Notes under the pieces: generated by a model | Seen by the model: only the letters and a program-made list of their open reading frames with translations | The model's database searches: none | Told to the model about the DNA's origin: nothing | Position numbers and translations under genes: made by a program | Source of the DNA: Planococcus citri | Taxonomy: Eukaryota; Arthropoda; Insecta; Hemiptera; Pseudococcidae | DNA length: 64,000 nt | Direction of reading: 5' to 3' | NCBI RefSeq assembly: GCF_950023065.1 | Contig: NC_088677.1 | Coordinates: forward strand, 34,183,230-34,247,229 | Part shown: positions 62,930 through 64,000 of the stretch, piece by piece | Layout of the letters: the number at the start of each line of letters is the position of its first letter | Numbering within the stretch: the first letter of the stretch is position 1

Positions 62930-64000
62930 TAGGAGTTATTGCACCCCCCCCCCCCGCCGATCCTCCGGGACAACTTTTTTCTTAAAGGGAACATCCTAAG
63001 GAACATTTTAAAGCAAACTTGCTCAAAAAAAAGCTGGCCTTACTTACAAAATGGCGGCCATTTTGATTGACAGGTCAGCCGAAATCGTAGATTTTACGTT
63101 TCAACATAGAACTTGCACGAAATTTTTCAAACCTTACAAAGGTAGATCGAAAGATCATGCAAAAATTTATCACCTGTCAAAATTTCAAGTCCTAAAGTGC
63201 ATTTTTCGATTTCTGGTGAATTTTTGAAAATCCAATTTAGGCTAAAAATGAGGGGGAAAAATCAAAATTCTACCAATTTGACCAAAAAAGCTGAAATTTG
63301 GGATATACCCTATTTTCGACATGCCAAATCGATTGGAAACGGTTTCAACCCGTTTTGAGTAGTTCTGGAGCCTCCAGCAGATTTTTGAAACTCGAAATTC
63401 CCACAAAATTCCATCAAATTGGAGTTGTAAAGCTGAAATTTATTCTACACTCCAATTTTAACACCCTCTGAAGACGACTTCAGGTGGGTTCAAGTCATTT
63501 TAGAGCCTCCAGCGACTTTTTTGAAAATTACTGGAGCCTCCAGTCGATTTTTTAAACTTGAAATTCCCGCAACATTGATTTATCAAATGGAGTTGGCAAG
63601 CTGAAATTTACTTCGCAGACTACATGGTGGTTTCAAATGGTTTTGAAGCTTCCAGCTACTTTTAGGAAATTTTAATTTCTCAAAAAAACGCCATACAACC
63701 TTTCAAAAAGTCGCTGGAGGCTCAAAAACGACTTGAAATTCACCAGCAGTCAACTTCGTAGCGTATTGAAATTAGTTTGCAGAATGAATTTCGACTCTCC
63801 ATCTCAGTTTGATGAAATTTCGGGGCCTCATTAAAAAGGCCGGAGTTCAAATCCAAAATCTTCTCCGGCGAGTAGGTGTGGGTACCATTTTCAACCTTTC
63901 ATATCAATAAGTAGTGGTTTTCAGCAGTTATGGAGCCTCCAGCAGATTTTTGGATTTTATAGTTTTGATAAAAATTCCATAAATTGATCCAAAGGAAAGT
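62930..64000. repeat. Repeat block with recurrent GGAGCCTCCAGC motif
   Basis: GAGCCTCCAGC or a close variant occurs at about 63368, 63503, 63533 and 63933, inverted at 63713 (GCTGGAGGCTC), and diverged at about 63648. It is usually followed by (A)GATTTTTGAA- and CTTGAAATTCCC-type words. Another stretch, AAGCTGAAATTTA-TTC-CA, also repeats. A 12-C run lies at 62944-62955. It continues beyond the window. No open frame of interest is seen. Confidence 0.65.

Larger units (their letters stand above)
45309..64000 (+). other. First coding intron of the glycosyltransferase gene (open to the right)
   Basis: It begins with the donor GTGAGT at 45309. I looked for the conserved catalytic-domain words of the family (the FHNEAWS-like and D-x-H glycosyltransferase motifs) and found no coding segment for them, so the intron seems to run past the window end (more than 18.6 kb). 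It is loaded with repeats, listed separately. Sub-stretches 45311-47157, 49000-53430, 55620-57540 and 57660-61330 show nothing further apart from small hairpins and homopolymer runs. Confidence 0.6.

Overview
The window looks like a piece of an AT-rich, intron-rich, repeat-rich arthropod (most likely insect) nuclear genome. The base composition is strongly AT-biased by eye. Long open frames are almost absent. The single convincing coding segment is one exon with GT/AG-type borders. There is a DDE transposon relic of a type common in insects, and short motifs such as TACTCGTA/TACGAGTA and strings of TACC/GGTA recur throughout. A hemipteran (for example a scale insect or aphid relative) would fit, but that is inference and not shown by any single marker.

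The only protein-coding gene I can support is the 5' part of a polypeptide N-acetylgalactosaminyltransferase (PGANT/GALNT, Golgi mucin-type O-glycosylation). Its first coding exon ends at 45308 at a GTGAGT donor. It carries the cytoplasmic tail, the signal anchor, the stem and the conserved stretch just before the catalytic domain. The exon probably begins at an acceptor at 44350/44351, giving a 5' UTR with two short overlapping upstream ORFs. No exon encoding the glycosyltransferase catalytic domain is recognisable downstream, so 45309-64000 is read as one long first coding intron. Everything upstream is either intergenic or intron behind an unidentified 5' exon; a TATA/donor pair near 1.68-1.77 kb is one weak candidate.

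Repeats dominate the rest. From left to right: an element with an internal ~31-bp minisatellite (1-612, second copy 21721-22754); a repeat block with a nearly perfect ~290-bp-arm inverted repeat (3.78-5.58 kb); a ~105-bp tandem array followed by a cluster of GC-rich triloop hairpins (12.74-13.86 kb); two duplications (14.88-15.22 and 17.99-18.55 kb); a 962-bp Tc1/mariner-like element with 112-bp terminal inverted repeats and a wrecked transposase (19611-20572); a 1.15-kb long-armed inverted repeat (24986-26134); a hairpin plus dispersed short repeats (33.67 kb); a 583-bp terminal-inverted-repeat element (40968-41550); a dimeric miniature element in two copies (43048-43429, 53913-54273); an element with opposed ~20-bp-phased CACGAC arrays (47158-48332); a ~160-bp tandem repeat inside a larger repeat (54407-55610); and a repeat block at the right end (62.94-64 kb).

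I find no bacterial operon, CRISPR array, rRNA or convincing tRNA. Gene-free stretches are noted as such. The most unusual structures are the phased CACGAC element at 47.2-48.3 kb, the near-perfect long inverted repeat at 3.95-4.66 kb, and the GC-rich hairpin cluster at 13.73-13.85 kb.
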